Of a stretch of 64,000 nt of DNA, positions 17,332-27,121 are shown in pieces (position 1 is the first letter of the stretch; each line of letters begins with the position of its first letter). This stretch comes from Clostridiales bacterium (GTDB lineage Bacteria > Bacillota > Clostridia > Lachnospirales > Lachnospiraceae): contig JAHAFI010000002.1 of NCBI GenBank assembly GCA_018374355.1, positions 62,001 through 126,000 on the forward strand, read 5' to 3'. The notes under the pieces are model-generated. The model was not told the origin of the DNA, made no database searches, and saw nothing but the letters and a program-made list of their open reading frames with translations. The position numbers and the translations under genes were made by a program.

Positions 17332-17694
17332 ATGAACGGCAGTCCGGACATCATAAAGGACGCATCAGAGGCGTTGCAGCCTATACACGACAGAGGAATC
17401 ATTGTGATGCAAGGATGGTATGACAAAGACATCAATGAGTGTCATGTGACGTTGTGGGATTTAGGCGAGGATGAGGAGAACTTTTCAGACGATGACGCAG
17501 AGGGTGTGACACTGTCGGTGCAGATTACCATTTTTTCAAAGTGCGACGAGGTAGAACTGGCAAAGGAAATAAAGGAACTCATGAAAACGAGCGGATTTGC
17601 GTTCGAGGGCAGGAACGGAGACGATTCACAGCCGGAGGATGGAATCTATATGAAAGCACAAAGGTTTTCAAAATTTTATGAAAGTGAGGAATAA
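17332..17694 (+). CDS. Putative tail terminator / neck protein (120 aa)
   Basis: Order (gp10-like, this gene, major tail protein) and size fit a tail terminator that caps the tail tube. The sequence DEVELAKEIKELMKTSGFAF near the end matches the C-terminal helix-strand of such proteins. Assignment is mainly by gene order. Confidence 0.6.
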   Translation: MNGSPDIIKDASEALQPIHDRGIIVMQGWYDKDINECHVTLWDLGEDEENFSDDDAEGVTLSVQITIFSKCDEVELAKEIKELMKTSGFAFEGRNGDDSQPEDGIYMKAQRFSKFYESEE

Positions 17695-17697
17695 GAA

Positions 17698-18312
17698 ATG
17701 AGCGAAACAGGACAGCAGATTGTGAGGAGTAGAACCTGCGGTTGTAGAGATTTCTACATCGCACTACTGAAACAGAACACGGCGACAGGGTATGTCGCAG
17801 ACACTCCGGTCAAACTGGCAAGAGCAATCAAAGCAAAGGTTGATGAAAAGTGGACATCCGAAAAGATTTATTCGGATGATGGAACAGAGGAGGTCATCAA
17901 TTCATACGAGGGAACGGAGATTGAGATTGAGGTCAACGCTCTCGCACCGCAGGACAGAGTGTTGTTGTTCGGGCAGTTATACGAGAACGGTTTCCTTGTG
18001 AAATCGAGCGATGACGCAGCACCGGAGGTCGCTATCGGATGGCGTGAACGAAAGTTGAACGGCAAGTATGAATTTAAGTGGCTCTATGCAGGTAAGTTCT
18101 CCGAGGGAATCAGCGAAGAGGCAAACACCAAAGAGGGAAAACTGTCACCGACAACAAAGAGCATCAAGGGTTCGTTCTACGAGAGAAACATTGACAACAA
18201 ATATGAGATTTCCGTCGACGAATCGAACCTGTTAGACACATACACGGATGCAAAAACAGCAATCGAAAAGTGGTTCAGTGCAGTGCAGGAAAAAGACAAG
18301 GCGACAGCGTAA
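17698..18312 (+). CDS. Major tail protein
   Basis: The 204-residue beta-rich protein (ARAIKAKVDEKWTSEKIYSDD, ALAPQDRVLLFGQLYENG, TKSIKGSFYERN) fits phi13-type major tail tube subunits of long-tailed phages. The start lies three bases after the previous stop. Confidence 0.85.
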   Translation: MSETGQQIVRSRTCGCRDFYIALLKQNTATGYVADTPVKLARAIKAKVDEKWTSEKIYSDDGTEEVINSYEGTEIEIEVNALAPQDRVLLFGQLYENGFLVKSSDDAAPEVAIGWRERKLNGKYEFKWLYAGKFSEGISEEANTKEGKLSPTTKSIKGSFYERNIDNKYEISVDESNLLDTYTDAKTAIEKWFSAVQEKDKATA

Positions 18313-18340
18313 AACAGAGAGATAACAGGAGGGCGTTCAC

Positions 18341-18658
18341 ATGAAAAGAAAAATCATAGTAGGAAACAAAGAATATACGATGCAGAAAATGTCTGTTGAC
18401 ATTTACATGGAGTATTTGGAAACGGCAGAAAGCATTGAAAAGCACACGAGATATACAAAGCAGGACATCGAGGCGATGCTGCTCTTTATTTGCAAGGCGT
18501 ATGACAATCAATTCACGGTCGAGGAACTGAAAGACCCCGAAACGGGATTAGATGCAGCAGGAATCATTCTTGAGTTCCAGTTCATTGACATGGGCGTAGG
18601 CGAAGAATTAGAGAAACGAATGGAGAAAATCACGAAAAATTTTCAGAATGGCAAGTGA
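18341..18658 (+). CDS. Tail assembly chaperone, first frame (gpG-like)
   Basis: The 105-residue protein sits between the major tail protein and the tape measure, as gpG-like chaperones do. It is helical, with EDIEAMLLFICKAYDNQFTVEEL as core. The A AAT TTT heptamer at 18637-18643, about five codons before the stop, could shift ribosomes by -1 into the next frame. Identity is by position and size. Confidence 0.75.
   Translation: MKRKIIVGNKEYTMQKMSVDIYMEYLETAESIEKHTRYTKQDIEAMLLFICKAYDNQFTVEELKDPETGLDAAGIILEFQFIDMGVGEELEKRMEKITKNFQNGK
18637..18643 (+). promoter_or_regulatory. Candidate -1 ribosomal frameshift heptamer
   Basis: In the frame of the gene starting at 18341 the bases read A AAT TTT, an X-XXY-YYZ slippery site. 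A -1 shift continues TCA-GAA-TGG-CAA-GTG-ATA into the frame of the next gene with no stop between. This would make a gpG-T type fusion. Confidence 0.55.
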
Positions 18659-19179
18659 TACCGGATATTGAAATCACTTGCAACGAACGGAGATATTTCA
18701 TCAACACGATAACGGTTGAGCAATACAAAAGATACGTCAACATCATGGAGAAAAACACCTCTGAAAAGTACAGAGACGCAATGTTTTTCAACAAAAAAAT
18801 CGTGCAGGAGTTGTTCGGGAATGAAATGTCACTTGCAGAGTTAGGAACGGCAGACATTGTTGAGTTTCTAACAGCAATAAAGACGGTACATTTTACGATG
18901 CAGACGATTGTTGCGGAGAAACTGCTGAACGTGGTCGAGGCTGAACCAGTGGAAAAAGAACAGTCAGCGTTCGGCGATTATGACCGTGAAAACGGGTATG
19001 AGGACGATGACGAGGAGCAGGAGGTCAACCAGTGGAGGACATGCAGCGAGATTGTTGACCGTGTCGTGAAAATCGCTATTCGGCTATTAAAGAACTCATA
19101 TAGTCAGTGCATGAGAGAGGACATCATTTCATTGCTTGATTATCTCAAATTTGAGTTAGACACAATCAATGAAAATTAA
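18655..19179 (+). CDS. Tail assembly chaperone, second frame (T domain)
   Basis: This 174-codon frame lies -1 relative to the preceding gene and has only a GTG at 18655 with a poor ribosome binding site. That suggests it is made as a frameshift extension rather than alone. The product is helical (VEQYKRYVNIMEKNTSEKYRD) with an acidic middle (YEDDDEEQEV) and ends RLLKNSYSQCMREDIISLLD. It would guide tape-measure assembly. Confidence 0.7.
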   Translation: MIPDIEITCNERRYFINTITVEQYKRYVNIMEKNTSEKYRDAMFFNKKIVQELFGNEMSLAELGTADIVEFLTAIKTVHFTMQTIVAEKLLNVVEAEPVEKEQSAFGDYDRENGYEDDDEEQEVNQWRTCSEIVDRVVKIAIRLLKNSYSQCMREDIISLLDYLKFELDTINEN

Positions 19180-19196
19180 ACGGAGGAGGTGAGAGA

Positions 19197-22100
19197 ATGG
19201 CTTATACAAGTGTGAAAATATCGGCAAATTCGAGCGACTATCAATCGCAAATGAAATCGGCAGCAGCACAGATGAAAGAACTGTCGAGTGAGTTCAAGCT
19301 GGCACAAGCACAGGCAAAGTCATTCGGTTCTGCGTCGGATGCTCTAAAAGCAAAAGCAGAGAACCTCACAGCAAAAATCACTGTACAAAAGAACATTGTT
19401 CAGTTGAACTCCGAGCAGCAGGAGAAACTCACGCAGAAATTGTCCGACCAAAAGACAAAGCAGGAGGAACTCAAGACAAAGATTGAGGCAGCGAAAAAGG
19501 CTCATGAGGATTCCGTCAAGGCGACGGGAGAGGATTCAGAACAGTCCAAAGCACTGAAAGACGAACTCGACAAACTCGAACAGGAATACAAGCAGAATGA
19601 GACAGCAATCGGAAAGACCGAGACCGCTCTTGCAAATCAGACGACCAAGACGAACAATGCGAAAACAGCACTCACGGAGATGGAGGCAGAACTTGAGGAC
19701 GTAAACAACGAACTCAAGAACCACAAATTGAATGAGTTTGCGTCAGCTTGCGACACGGCAGGTCAAAAGATGGAGGGATTCGGGAAAAAGATGTCCGTCG
19801 TCTCTGTTGGAATTGCAGCAATCGGAGCAGCGTCCATCGCAGCATTTACGGAACTTGACGAGGGATATGATACCATCGTGACAAAGACCGGAGCGACAGG
19901 CGACGCACTGAAAGGACTGACGGATTCCGCAGACAATGTGTTCGGCTCAATGCCGGAGGACATGTCGACGGTCGGGGAGGCAATCGGAGAAGTCAACACG
20001 AGATTCCATTCGACCGGAACAGAACTTGAGACACTGTCAACACAGTTCATTCAGTTCGCATCCATCAACGGAACGCAGGTGACGCAATCTGTTGACCAAG
20101 TCGACAAAATCATGAAAGCATGGAACGTCGATTCATCGCAGACGGGGAATCTGTTAGGACTTCTCACGGCAAAAGCACAGGAAACAGGAATCTCCGTTGA
20201 CACGCTTGAAAGTGCTGTCCTTGACAACAATTCAGCATTCAAAGAGATGGGTCTATCACTGCCTCAAGCGGTCAATTTGATGGCACAGTTCGACGCAAAC
20301 GGCGTTGATTCAACGACGGCTCTTGCAGGTCTCAAAAAGGCGTTACAGAACGCCACAGCAGAGGGAAAGTCGATGGACGTTGCCCTTGAGGAGACCATCG
20401 GGAGCATAAAGAACGCATCGACGGAAACCGAGGCTATGCAGATAGCAACGGAGTTGTTCGGGAAAAAGGGTGCAGCAGAGATGACAAAGGCGATTCGGGA
20501 GAACCGAATCGACCTCACGAGCCTCTCAAGCACGATGGAGGAATACGGAACGACCGTTGAGGACACCTACAACGGCACGTTAGACCCGATAGACAATGCG
20601 AAAGTAGCGATGAACAATGCGAAACTGGCATTGTCAACACTGGCATCAACAGCACAGACATCCGCTGCACCGATGATTGAAAAGTTGACAGAGAAGATTC
20701 AAGACGTGACGAAATGGTTCACGAGTTTAACACAGGGGCAGCAGGAGACAATCATCAAAGTCGGACTTGTGGTCGCTGCAATAGGACCGTTGGCAATCGG
20801 ATTCGGGAAAGTCGCACAGGGCATCTCAACGACGATTAAGACAGGACAGCAGTTTGTTTCAGCGGTTGCAGGTATTATCACAAAGATTACGGCAAAAACG
20901 GCAGCGACGGCAGCAGGAACGGCAGCAGATGCAGCAGCAACAGCAGCAGAGGGAACACACGCAGCAGCGACGGCAGCAGCAACGGCAACGACCGGAGGAA
21001 TGACGGTGGCTCAAACCGCATTGAATACGGCTATGAGTTTATGCCCGATTATTCTGATTGTGGCGTTGATAGCGGGTCTCATTGCAGCAGGTGTCGCATT
21101 ATATAAAAATTGGGATACGGTCAAAGAGAAATTATCGGAATTTTGGTCGAAAATCAAGGAAACATTCAACAATATCAAGGAGGCTATCACCGGAGCGTTT
21201 ACAAAGGCAAAGGAGGCAGTCACAAACAAGGTCAAGGAAATCGGCGATTCGATTAAGAATAGCACGATAGGACAGGCAGCGACGACCGTTTTCAACGGGG
21301 TAAAAAACACGGTCTCGACCGTGATGTCAGCAGCAGTCACGACGGCAAAAGAAAAATTAGGCAACATGAAAACAGCCTACGAGGAAAACGGAGGAGGAAT
21401 CAAGGGTGTTGTTGCTGCCGGATGGGAGGGAATCAAGGGATTCTATTCATCCGGATTCACGTTCGTTGACAATCTGACCGGAGGAAAATTGACAGACATC
21501 AAAGAAAAATTCTCCGGAAAAATTTCAGAAATCAAGACGAATGTTTCAGAGGGTTGGCAGAACATGAAAGATACGGTCACGACAAAAATGACCGAGTGGA
21601 AAACCAACGCCTCAAATAAATTGACCGAAATCAAGACCGGATTCTCAACAAAAATTTCGGAAATCAAGACGAACGTCTCGCAGGGTTGGCAGAACATGAA
21701 AGATACGGTCACGACAAAAATGACCGAATGGAAAAACAATGCGACGACGAAATTGACGGAACTGAAGACCGGATTCTCAACAAAAGTTTCGGAAATAAAG
21801 TCAAATTGGTCATCGAATTTCGAGAATATCAAGTCAACGGCGACTAATTTGATGGAGACAGCAAAGCAGAATGTCTCAACAAAATTGAACAATATGAAAA
21901 CCGCATATTCGACAGCCGGAGGCGGTATCAAGGGTATTGTTTCGGCATCCTTTACGGGCGTAAAGGACACGATGAACTCACTCATGTCGACAGCGAACAC
22001 ATTGACAGGCGGGAAATTAGACAGCATCAAGTCCGCTTTTTCGTCAAAATTGAACGCTGCAAAGTCGACGGTTTCGTCTGTGATGGAGAATATCCGGTCA

Positions 22101-22556
22101 GCGTTTTCGTCAAAAATGGAATCAGCGAAATCCGGAGTGTCATCAGCGATTGAGAAAATCAAGGGTTTTTTCAATTTCTCGTGGTCACTACCAAAGATTA
22201 AACTACCACATTTCAGCATATCCGGCAGTTTCAGTCTGAATCCTCCGTCGATTCCGCACTTTTCAGTGTCGTGGTACAAGACGGGAGCAATCATGACATC
22301 GCCGATGATATTCGGGATGAATGGGAACTCTTTACTTGCAGGAGGAGAACCGGAAACAGGAGGAGAGGCAATTTTGCCACTCGCACCATTTTATGAAAAG
22401 TTGAGTAGTATGCTTGACAAGAAACTTGAAACGGTGCAGCGGATGCAGAATGTCTATATTGAGAATCACACATACATCGACAGTGATGAAGTGTCGAATT
22501 ATACCGTCTCAAAGGTAGATGACGAGATGGTCACAAATAAAAGAAAAGGGAGGTAA
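19197..22556 (+). CDS. Tape measure protein
   Basis: The 1119-residue protein has N-terminal coiled coils (AQMKELSSEFKLAQAQAKSF onward) and a TMP core domain (FTELDEGYDTIVTKTGATGDALKGL, later FGKKGAAEMTKAIRENRI). A hydrophobic hairpin follows (LCPIILIVALIAGLIAAGVAL), then a 44-residue tandem repeat, then a C-terminal SMIFGMNGNSLLAGGEPETGGEAILPL segment typical of siphophage tape measures. Its length sets the tail length, roughly 1.5 angstrom per residue in known phages. Confidence 0.95.
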   Translation: MAYTSVKISANSSDYQSQMKSAAAQMKELSSEFKLAQAQAKSFGSASDALKAKAENLTAKITVQKNIVQLNSEQQEKLTQKLSDQKTKQEELKTKIEAAKKAHEDSVKATGEDSEQSKALKDELDKLEQEYKQNETAIGKTETALANQTTKTNNAKTALTEMEAELEDVNNELKNHKLNEFASACDTAGQKMEGFGKKMSVVSVGIAAIGAASIAAFTELDEGYDTIVTKTGATGDALKGLTDSADNVFGSMPEDMSTVGEAIGEVNTRFHSTGTELETLSTQFIQFASINGTQVTQSVDQVDKIMKAWNVDSSQTGNLLGLLTAKAQETGISVDTLESAVLDNNSAFKEMGLSLPQAVNLMAQFDANGVDSTTALAGLKKALQNATAEGKSMDVALEETIGSIKNASTETEAMQIATELFGKKGAAEMTKAIRENRIDLTSLSSTMEEYGTTVEDTYNGTLDPIDNAKVAMNNAKLALSTLASTAQTSAAPMIEKLTEKIQDVTKWFTSLTQGQQETIIKVGLVVAAIGPLAIGFGKVAQGISTTIKTGQQFVSAVAGIITKITAKTAATAAGTAADAAATAAEGTHAAATAAATATTGGMTVAQTALNTAMSLCPIILIVALIAGLIAAGVALYKNWDTVKEKLSEFWSKIKETFNNIKEAITGAFTKAKEAVTNKVKEIGDSIKNSTIGQAATTVFNGVKNTVSTVMSAAVTTAKEKLGNMKTAYEENGGGIKGVVAAGWEGIKGFYSSGFTFVDNLTGGKLTDIKEKFSGKISEIKTNVSEGWQNMKDTVTTKMTEWKTNASNKLTEIKTGFSTKISEIKTNVSQGWQNMKDTVTTKMTEWKNNATTKLTELKTGFSTKVSEIKSNWSSNFENIKSTATNLMETAKQNVSTKLNNMKTAYSTAGGGIKGIVSASFTGVKDTMNSLMSTANTLTGGKLDSIKSAFSSKLNAAKSTVSSVMENIRSAFSSKMESAKSGVSSAIEKIKGFFNFSWSLPKIKLPHFSISGSFSLNPPSIPHFSVSWYKTGAIMTSPMIFGMNGNSLLAGGEPETGGEAILPLAPFYEKLSSMLDKKLETVQRMQNVYIENHTYIDSDEVSNYTVSKVDDEMVTNKRKGR
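21521..21800 (+). repeat. 132-bp in-frame tandem repeat in the tape measure gene
   Basis: Copies begin at 21521, 21653 and 21785, a 132-base (44-codon) period with just over two copies. Each encodes ISEIKTNV, GWQNMKDTVTTKMTEWK and LTEIKTGFSTK-like segments. Copy-number change would alter tail length in whole steps. Confidence 0.8.
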
Positions 22557-22565
22557 GCAAGGGCG

Positions 22566-23264
22566 ATGAAAGTGAATAGCATAGACATCCGAAAATATGA
22601 TGCAAAGCAGTTGACCGCAGACCTGCAACCTCCCTCAATTTCTGTCAATTATGAATGGATAACGGGTGCGTTGCTGCCGACAGAGTTCGAGACAGAGGTT
22701 CAAATGGGTCACTTGAAATTGCAAATATATTTCAGAGGCAAGAACAGGAACAGCATCATCCGGTCGGCATCCGAGTTCATGGCGAATTTTACAAAGGCGT
22801 GTGATTTAGATCTTGACGGCTACAAAGGAAAATTCAGAGGTTTCATGACATCGAATGACTACGAAAAGAAAAAGGTGAAAAGCAGGTACATCATCAATCT
22901 TGAGTTCGACGGTTTTTTATATGATGACGAAATTGAAATTTCATTTGATGGAGTGACCTCCGGTAGCTTTTACATGGTCGGGTCGAGAAAAACGCCTTGC
23001 ATCCTTGAAGTGTACGCAAAGAGTGCATTGACGAATTACAAGATAGCAGGATTCGGGGAGGATGACATCATCGTTGAATCACTGGCAGCGGGAAAAACGG
23101 TTGTTATTGATGGCAAGACGGGTCTCGTGAAAGTAGACGGTGCAAATGCATTCGGAACGGTCGACATGTGGAAGTTTCCGGAACTTGCAGCAGGAGAAAC
23201 ATCACTCACGTTTTCAAATACAAAGGCGAAAGTCACTATCAGATACACGCCTATGTGGATTTAG
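22566..23264 (+). CDS. Distal tail protein (Dit)
   Basis: The 232-residue protein lies between the tape measure and Tal genes. It has an N-terminal galectin-like beta domain and a central segment EFETEVQMGHLKLQIYFRGKNRN, as Dit proteins do. Dit forms the hexameric hub joining tail tube and baseplate. Confidence 0.8.
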   Translation: MKVNSIDIRKYDAKQLTADLQPPSISVNYEWITGALLPTEFETEVQMGHLKLQIYFRGKNRNSIIRSASEFMANFTKACDLDLDGYKGKFRGFMTSNDYEKKKVKSRYIINLEFDGFLYDDEIEISFDGVTSGSFYMVGSRKTPCILEVYAKSALTNYKIAGFGEDDIIVESLAAGKTVVIDGKTGLVKVDGANAFGTVDMWKFPELAAGETSLTFSNTKAKVTIRYTPMWI

Positions 23265-23275
23265 GAGGCGAGAGG

Positions 23276-25621
23276 ATGCAGATTTTCAATGATGAAAAAC
23301 AAAGAATCGGTATATTGTCGGGATTCAAGGACAGGACAATCACGACGACACTCACCAGTGGAGACAAGGAACTGTCGTTTGAATATCCGGCGAACGGGAA
23401 TCTCGTTGACCTGCTGAAAGAAGAATACTATATCCGGACGCAGACAGACGAATTTGTTCTGAAAGCGACGGAAAAGGGTGAACAGTGGAATAAATACACA
23501 GCCGTTCTCAACGTGGAGGAATTAGAGGGAACACAATTTCCGTATGGTTTCGCATCGAACGAACAGACCATCAGAGCGTGTCTTGAGTTTGCGTTCGAGG
23601 GTACGGGATGGACGGTCGGCACATGCACCGCGACAAAGAAAAGGACAATCGACGAGGAGGGGAATGTCTCTGCGTGGGATGTCCTGCAAAAATGTCTTTC
23701 AACGTATCGGTGCGAGTGCGTGATTGATTCACTGAATAAGAGAATCGACATCTATGAAACGATAGGCAGCGACAAAGGGTGCTATTTCATGGAGGGATTG
23801 AACCTGCGGAAATTGACACCAAAGTCGGACACATATGATTTCTACACGAGAATATATCCTATCGGCAAGGATGGCATCACGCCGGAGTGGCTACTGGGGA
23901 AAGATTACATTGACAATTTCCAGTACAGCAAAAAGGTCAAGGCGTATGTTTGGAAAGATGAAAGATACACCAACACGACAAGTCTGATTGAGGATGCAAC
24001 GGCAAAACTTGAGGAACTGTCGAGACCGTATGTCGCATTTACGGCGACGGTCGCAGACCTTGCGAGAGCGAATCCGGAATATAAGGACATATTGTCATAC
24101 AGTATCGGAGACACGGTCGACCTCATATCAAAGACGACGAGGACGAAAGAAAAACAGCGGATTGTCAAGATTGTGGAATATCCGGAATCTCCGGAAAAGA
24201 ACACGGCTGAACTGTCGAACGCAAGAAAGACATTCGCAGAGATGCAGCAGGAGGAGACCAAGTCAGCAACAGAGGAGGCGGTCTCAATTTCAAACAGGAC
24301 AACGAAAAAAGTTCTTGAGAATTACTCCACAACAGAGGAAATGGAAACCAAAATCACCGCATCAAAAGAGGCGGTCGAACTGGGTGTCATGCACACTCTC
24401 GAAAGCTATTATGACATCACGGAGACGGATGCACTGATAAAAGCATCAAAGGGCGAGATTGAGTTGGGCGTGTCGCAGACATATCAAACAAAGGCAGCAA
24501 TGGGAGACTACTCAACAACGAAAGAAACACAATCTCTCATTGATTTGGCAGTTGACGAGGTAGAAATCAGTGTCTCAGAGACACTGGAAAGTTATTCAAC
24601 CACATCAGAAATGAACGCAGCAATAAAAGTCAAAACCGATGAAATAACATCAGAAGTCAATAAAAAAGTAGATGAAAAAGAAGTCGGTTCGATAATAGAA
24701 CAGAAAGCAGAAAGCATTAGATTAAAAGCTGAAAAATTGATATGGGAAGCAGAAAATAGTAGTTTAACGGAAGATGGGACGTTTACATGTGAAAATGGAA
24801 TTATAAAGGGAACTATTATCTCAAAAAATGCAACCATAACAGGTGGAAGTATAAATATAGAAACGTCATCGCAAAACAATAACAAAATTTCTTTGAGCTA
24901 TAAAATGCCGAAAAGTAATGGACAGTATATAAGTGAATGGAAAGCGTTGTTTTCGCCATCGAAAATAACTGTATACGAAGATAGGGACTATACAATACAA
25001 GGATATACAGATTTTAGAAGAGAAACGGGGATAACGGGGGCAGAACTATATGTCGGATATAATCCGGACGAATATTCAGCAAGTAAAGCATATTCATTGA
25101 TGTATGTTAATTCAGTAGGCAAATCAAGACAGATATATTTTGCTGCGAAAGAAATATATTTTAGATTTCCGTATGGAGATAGTACAGAAGCAAGCTTTAT
25201 TGATAACTTATATACAGTTAAACAAAGAGGGGATTTTTGTATATATAATGCAGAGCATACATCTAGTGCAAGCACGGCAGGACTAAAACCAAGTGGAAAG
25301 ATAGTAGTATTAGCGTCATCAAGTAAAAGGTATAAACACGATATAACGGAGATTGATAAGGAATTAGACCCACATATGTTATATAAACTTCCAGTACATT
25401 CTTTCACATACAATGACGGATATTTGTCAGAAGATGACACAAATAATGGAAAAAGAATGATTGGATTCATAGCAGAAGAGGTGAATGATATTTACCCATT
25501 GGCGACGATTTATGACGGGAATGGAAAAGTTGAAATGTGGAACGCGCAAATACTATTACCTGCAATGCTGAAATTAATACAGGAACAGCATGAGGAAATT
25601 TTAGAGATAAAAAAGAAGTGA
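23276..25621 (+). CDS. Tail-associated protein (Tal) with C-terminal S74-type chaperone
   Basis: ATG 23276 follows GGCGAGAGG; the upstream open frame overlaps dit. The first 370 residues form the Tal hub (IFNDEKQRIGILSGF, YDFYTRIYPIGKDGITPE, DTVDLISKTTRTKEKQRIVKI). Repeats of YSTT/E-x-x-I helices follow. The last 101 residues (from SSSKRYKHDITEIDK, about residue 681) match Peptidase_S74 intramolecular chaperones, whose serine-lysine pair self-cleaves after trimer folding. From about 24.6 kb the DNA turns clearly AT-rich, a sign of module exchange. It likely carries receptor-binding or enzymatic function at the tail tip. Confidence 0.85.
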   Translation: MQIFNDEKQRIGILSGFKDRTITTTLTSGDKELSFEYPANGNLVDLLKEEYYIRTQTDEFVLKATEKGEQWNKYTAVLNVEELEGTQFPYGFASNEQTIRACLEFAFEGTGWTVGTCTATKKRTIDEEGNVSAWDVLQKCLSTYRCECVIDSLNKRIDIYETIGSDKGCYFMEGLNLRKLTPKSDTYDFYTRIYPIGKDGITPEWLLGKDYIDNFQYSKKVKAYVWKDERYTNTTSLIEDATAKLEELSRPYVAFTATVADLARANPEYKDILSYSIGDTVDLISKTTRTKEKQRIVKIVEYPESPEKNTAELSNARKTFAEMQQEETKSATEEAVSISNRTTKKVLENYSTTEEMETKITASKEAVELGVMHTLESYYDITETDALIKASKGEIELGVSQTYQTKAAMGDYSTTKETQSLIDLAVDEVEISVSETLESYSTTSEMNAAIKVKTDEITSEVNKKVDEKEVGSIIEQKAESIRLKAEKLIWEAENSSLTEDGTFTCENGIIKGTIISKNATITGGSINIETSSQNNNKISLSYKMPKSNGQYISEWKALFSPSKITVYEDRDYTIQGYTDFRRETGITGAELYVGYNPDEYSASKAYSLMYVNSVGKSRQIYFAAKEIYFRFPYGDSTEASFIDNLYTVKQRGDFCIYNAEHTSSASTAGLKPSGKIVVLASSSKRYKHDITEIDKELDPHMLYKLPVHSFTYNDGYLSEDDTNNGKRMIGFIAEEVNDIYPLATIYDGNGKVEMWNAQILLPAMLKLIQEQHEEILEIKKK

Positions 25622-25638
25622 GATAGGAGAAGAGAAAA

Positions 25639-25935
25639 ATGATAAACGATATAGCAATTAGAATCGAATGTGCAAGAGGGGAAATTCTAAATGCATTGAG
25701 AGAAATACGGAGGCAATACAGCCTCCATCCGTGTATTGTAGATGGGATCCTATCCTCTGTACTGGCAGAGGTCAGGAGCGAGGAAAAAATAGAACTTATA
25801 AACGAAACAAATGCAATGATGCAGGAAAAGAATGAAGAACTTGAAAAGGCAAAGTCGGCAGCAAAGAGAGTATTAAAAACAGAACCGGAGCAGCAGGATT
25901 CAGACGACGGGCAGCAGGAACATCCAGAGGAATAA
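25639..25935 (+). CDS. Hypothetical baseplate-region protein (98 aa)
   Basis: ATG 25639 follows TAGGAGAAGAG. The first half is helical (IECARGEILNALREIRRQYSLH) and the second half is Glu/Gln-rich. It starts in the AT-rich patch that also covers the Tal C-terminus, so the two may have arrived together. Function unknown. Confidence 0.55.
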   Translation: MINDIAIRIECARGEILNALREIRRQYSLHPCIVDGILSSVLAEVRSEEKIELINETNAMMQEKNEELEKAKSAAKRVLKTEPEQQDSDDGQQEHPEE

Positions 25936-25965
25936 AAGAGCGACGCAGAGAGGAGGTGAGAGACG

Positions 25966-27027
25966 ATGGCAGCATTGACGAAACTCACGACATACATCAA
26001 TCTTGAAATGACTGGAGACACGAAAAGATATTTAGTGTCAGCAAAACAGGGAGACAAGGCGACACGCTGCATTGTGGCAAAACTGTTGAACAACGGGGAA
26101 CAATATCAAATTCCTGCGGGTGCGAGAGCGGTTATAAACATCAAAAAGCCGGACGGGAAACATGTATATAATACATGCACATACACCGGAGCAGAGGTCA
26201 CAATCGAACTGACAAATCAAGCACTTGCAGCAGCGGGAACAGCGTATTGCGATGTTGAAATTCGGTCGAGCGACAACACGCAGGTCATCACATCGGCATC
26301 GTTCACGATGGAGATTGAACAGTCACAGAGAAATGACAATGCGATTTTGTCAGCGAATGAGTTCACGGAACTGGAGGACAGGATTGCGGGTCATATCAAG
26401 AACATCAATGACACGGAGGCAGAGGTCAAAAAGGCAGAGGCAGAGCGTGTCAAGGTGGAAAAGACACGAGTGACAGCAGAGACAGAGCGTGTCGAGGCAG
26501 AGAATGAGAGGGAAAGAAGTGAAACTCTCAGAAACGAGCAGGAGACACAGAGACAGGAAAACACAGCACAGGCGATAAAAAATGCGGAGGATGCAACCAG
26601 TGCAGCAGTGACAGCGACAAAGGACTGCGAGGACATCACAGGACAGGCAGAGACAGCGTTGCAGAATCAAGAGCAGCTTGAGGCGACACTGAACACAGCA
26701 ACGCAAATCCGGCAGGAAGTATCGCAGATGCAACGGAGCGTCGAAGATGCAAAGCAGCAGGTGTCACAAGACAAGGAAGAAATCGAGGAGACAATCAAAA
26801 ACTCTCTGCTTGCGGAATCTGAAAAGATACTTGAAAGCGTCAAAGCATATCTCGAAAGGGCAGAGGCTTTATATTCGAGTATGTATCTTGATTGTGACGG
26901 AGAAACACCGTATCTGCGAACGGTGACACCAGTGTTCATTGACGGGGCAACACCACAGGTCAGAAATGCAAACGAGGGTGTCGATTTCGACGGAGGGACA
27001 CCGATGACACGTTTGCTTGCATCATAA
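25966..27027 (+). CDS. BppU-like upper baseplate protein with long coiled coil
   Basis: The 353-residue protein has an N-terminal BppU-type beta domain (TYINLEMTGDTKRYLVSAKQGD, then ARAVINIKKPDGKHVYN). A long Glu/Arg/Thr-rich coiled coil follows (AEAERVKVEKTRVTAETER onward). A C-terminal segment repeats a GxTPxxR theme (DGETPYLRTVTP, DGGTPMTRLLAS). It probably spaces the receptor-binding proteins away from the tail. Confidence 0.8.
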   Translation: MAALTKLTTYINLEMTGDTKRYLVSAKQGDKATRCIVAKLLNNGEQYQIPAGARAVINIKKPDGKHVYNTCTYTGAEVTIELTNQALAAAGTAYCDVEIRSSDNTQVITSASFTMEIEQSQRNDNAILSANEFTELEDRIAGHIKNINDTEAEVKKAEAERVKVEKTRVTAETERVEAENERERSETLRNEQETQRQENTAQAIKNAEDATSAAVTATKDCEDITGQAETALQNQEQLEATLNTATQIRQEVSQMQRSVEDAKQQVSQDKEEIEETIKNSLLAESEKILESVKAYLERAEALYSSMYLDCDGETPYLRTVTPVFIDGATPQVRNANEGVDFDGGTPMTRLLAS

Positions 27028-27043
27028 TTCCACAATAGTGGAA
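27028..27043 (+). other. Short hairpin between baseplate genes
   Basis: TTCCAC and GTGGAA enclose an AATA loop one base after the BppU-like stop codon. No T-run follows. Confidence 0.4.
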
Positions 27044-27121
27044 AGAACGATTGAAACAAACACAGACCGATGATTTTGTGATATATTTCAGAATCACGGA
27101 GCAAAGGAGGATTGAAAGCAG

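Noticed and set aside
20882..21010. Ala-rich repeats in the tape measure as a separate low-complexity element
   Set aside because: The GCAGC-rich stretch encodes an Ala/Thr helix next to the hydrophobic hairpin and is ordinary for tape measure proteins.
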